From assembly GCF_023630175.1 (NCBI RefSeq), contig NZ_JALLIN010000002.1:186001-250000 (forward strand): DNA of 64,000 bases, in the 5' to 3' direction. Position numbers and translations under genes: made by a program. Below are positions 62,656 through 64,000 of this stretch, one piece after another; position 1 is the first letter of the stretch, and each line of letters starts with the position of its first letter. The notes under the pieces were generated by a model, which did not search any database, was not told the DNA's origin, and saw only the letters and a program-made list of their open reading frames with translations. Source of the DNA: Streptomyces cellostaticus. Its GTDB lineage: Bacteria > Actinomycetota > Actinomycetes > Streptomycetales > Streptomycetaceae.

Positions 62656-63286
62656 ACCTGCTCCCAGCGGGGGGAACGGCCGCGGCGGCGCGGAGGGGGA
62701 GCCGTCGCGGCCGGGGTGTGTCCGGGGCCGTCAGCCCACCGGGCTCGTCCTCGAGGTCCGCCACGCAGTGGCGGACCTCGAGGACGAGCCCGTCGTCGGG
62801 GTGTCGGAGGCCGTCGGCCAGTTCCACCCGGGCGCGGGCCGCGCCCTTGGCCGGGACGGTGACCGTCGCGGTGTTGTCGGCGACGGCCGTGCCCCGCTTG
62901 CCGTCGAACTCGACCCGTACGGTGAAGTCGCCCCCGACGGTGTTGGGATTGGTGACCTCGACGGTCGCGTACGGGGCCTGCTCCGTCGCGCAGCTCACCA
63001 GTTCCGCCTTCGCCGCCCGCGGGGACGGCGCGGGGCCGGGGGTGGCGTGGCTCCCCCCGCCGTACGTGCTGCCGCCGGTGCCGTAGCCGTCGTGGTCGTC
63101 GTGGTGAGGACCGGAGTCCGTCTTCCCGACACTCGACGAGGAGTCGTGGTCCTGAGCGGAGCTGCTGCATCCGCCTCCGCCGGAGTGGCTGCGCGCGTGG
63201 CCGTGCCGGCCCGTGAAGCCGGTCAGGGCGAGCACCACCAGCGTCGACACCGCCGTGAGCCTGAGAGTGTGACCGCTTCGTCGCAT
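62597..63286 (-). CDS. Secreted protein with DUF-like beta domain, 3' end doubtful
   Basis: A 229-aa open frame between afsK and afsS. An N-terminal signal segment (LTAVSTLVVLALTG) leads to a His/Ser/Gly-rich linker and a beta domain (~95-165: ELVSCATEQAPYATVEVTNPN, TVRVEFDG, ATVTVPAKGAARARVEL), resembling secreted Streptomyces proteins of unknown role with two Cys. The last ~45 residues look non-native: they begin in a perfect 24-bp fold-back at 62741-62791 and run antisense into afsS. The real protein may end near 62740-62790. Confidence 0.65.
   Translation of the reverse strand: MRRSGHTLRLTAVSTLVVLALTGFTGRHGHARSHSGGGGCSSSAQDHDSSSSVGKTDSGPHHDDHDGYGTGGSTYGGGSHATPGPAPSPRAAKAELVSCATEQAPYATVEVTNPNTVGGDFTVRVEFDGKRGTAVADNTATVTVPAKGAARARVELADGLRHPDDGLVLEVRHCVADLEDEPGGLTAPDTPRPRRLPLRAAAAVPPAGSRSTCRSGPAPAGPACGCPAW
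62741..62791. repeat. Perfect 24-bp inverted repeat with 3-base loop
   Basis: 62741-62764 and 62768-62791 are exact reverse complements, joined by GCA. It lies at the 3' end of the leftward gene and before the end of convergent afsS, so it may act as a bidirectional terminator; its coding position suggests a fold-back duplication of the gene end. Confidence 0.95.
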
Positions 63287-63367
63287 ATCGTCACCCTATC
63301 GGCCGGCTGTCACGGCCATGTCACCGCACGGCCGCCGCCCCGTACCCGGCGGCGGCCGTCGCGCACG

Positions 63368-64000
63368 TCACATGGTGCGCGCCGTGCCGGTCCCCTTCTC
63401 CGCGTCCAGCGCGTACACGCACCGGTCCTTGCTGCACGCGTACACCACGCCGTCCCGGACGACCGGCGAGCCGGTGATCTCGCCGCCGGTCGCGAGCTTC
63501 CAGCGCAGCCGTCCGTCGTCGGACTTGAGGGTGTACAGGAGGTGGTCGCTGGACCCGAAGTGGATGCGGCCCTCGGCGACCACGGGGGTGCCCACGACGT
63601 CCCCGCCGGACTGGAAGCGCCACTTGGGGGTGCCGGTGACGGCGTCCAGGGTGTACAGGCCCTTGCCGCTGCCCACGTGCACATGGCCGGCCGCCACCAG
63701 GACCGGCTCGACGGAGGAGCGGGCCTCGGTCGCGATGCGCCAGCGGTCGCGGCCGTCGGTGGCGTCCAGGGCGTAGACCGTGCCGAGGTAGTCGGCGAGG
63801 TAGACGCCGCCGCCGGTGACGGCGGGGCCGGGCGCGAAGGCGGGCGGGCAGAGGAAGACCGCGGGGGCCTCGAAGTGCCAGCGCACCAGACCGCTCGCCA
63901 CCTCGACGGCGAGGACCCGGGTACCGGCGGAGACGTACACGTAGCCGTCGGGAGCCGGGGTGACACGGACCGGCACCCCGCCGCAGGAGGCCGCGTCGCC
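63368..64000 (-). CDS. afsK: PQQ-type beta-propeller, C-terminal part of AfsK (partial)
   Basis: An open frame from the right edge to the TGA at 63368, 210 codons. It consists of PQQ/WD-like propeller blades (GYVYVSAGTRVLAVEVASG, YLADYLGTVYALDATDG, VYACSKDRCVYALDAEKG). AfsK kinases end in such a propeller, and afsK lies beside afsS and afsR in S. coelicolor, so this is very likely the C-terminus of AfsK; the kinase domain would lie beyond the window. Confidence 0.85.
   Translation of the reverse strand, partial: GDAASCGGVPVRVTPAPDGYVYVSAGTRVLAVEVASGLVRWHFEAPAVFLCPPAFAPGPAVTGGGVYLADYLGTVYALDATDGRDRWRIATEARSSVEPVLVAAGHVHVGSGKGLYTLDAVTGTPKWRFQSGGDVVGTPVVAEGRIHFGSSDHLLYTLKSDDGRLRWKLATGGEITGSPVVRDGVVYACSKDRCVYALDAEKGTGTARTM

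Overview
The window is very GC-rich, uses GTG, TTG and ATG starts behind GGAGG-type ribosome sites, and carries gene sets typical of Streptomyces: SARP regulator afsR with afsS, fbiC, DUF397/XRE pairs and an ECF41 sigma factor. From memory, the right half (about 42.5-64 kb) follows the S. coelicolor SCO4423-SCO4444 neighbourhood: afsK, a secreted protein, afsS, afsR, fbiC, an ADP-ribosylglycohydrolase-like gene, dac, GPP34, XRE, DUF397 and glutathione peroxidase. I regard it as core chromosome.

1-18.9 kb is a defence island of two divergent operons. Leftward: an SMC/Rad50-like ATPase, a translationally coupled 122-aa Cys-pair protein, and a HelD-like helicase cut by the left edge. Rightward: an HTH-N6-methylase-S-domain fusion, HsdM, HsdS, an AIPR abortive-infection protein, HsdR and an unknown 435-aa protein with a hydrophobic core and coiled coil. 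The two operons start from a shared 302-bp spacer whose inverted repeat supplies both candidate -35 boxes.

18.98-22.4 kb holds a DUF397/XRE/HATPase signalling trio and a soluble Ser/Thr kinase with a TPR-like tail. At 22.83-22.87 kb lies the 3' half of a tRNA-Arg with no 5' half. It is best read as an attachment-site remnant marking the right end of an element that extends left. 23.3-28.2 kb is an accessory block: a small secreted protein, two paralogous unknown proteins on either side of a DUF1254/DUF1214 protein, a carboxymuconolactone decarboxylase-like protein and a DUF1203 protein.

28.3-42.4 kb is mixed: a methyltransferase, two unknown proteins, a NuoF-ferredoxin fusion coupled to a b-type cytochrome-like membrane protein, MerR with a palindromic operator, a SulP transporter, a DUF3566-like protein, an ECF41 sigma factor with its carboxymuconolactone decarboxylase partner and an exact ECF41 promoter, a fasciclin protein, and a P1B-5-type ATPase with a C-terminal hemerythrin domain.

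42.5-64 kb is the core block. Inserted between fbiC and afsR is a four-gene leftward operon: a WXG100/ESX-like small protein, a papain-like cysteine protease with an ESX-like helical N-terminus, a chagasin-like (I42, cysteine-protease inhibitor) lipoprotein and a small helical protein. This looks like an undescribed secreted protease with a dedicated inhibitor, and it is the observation I rate highest.
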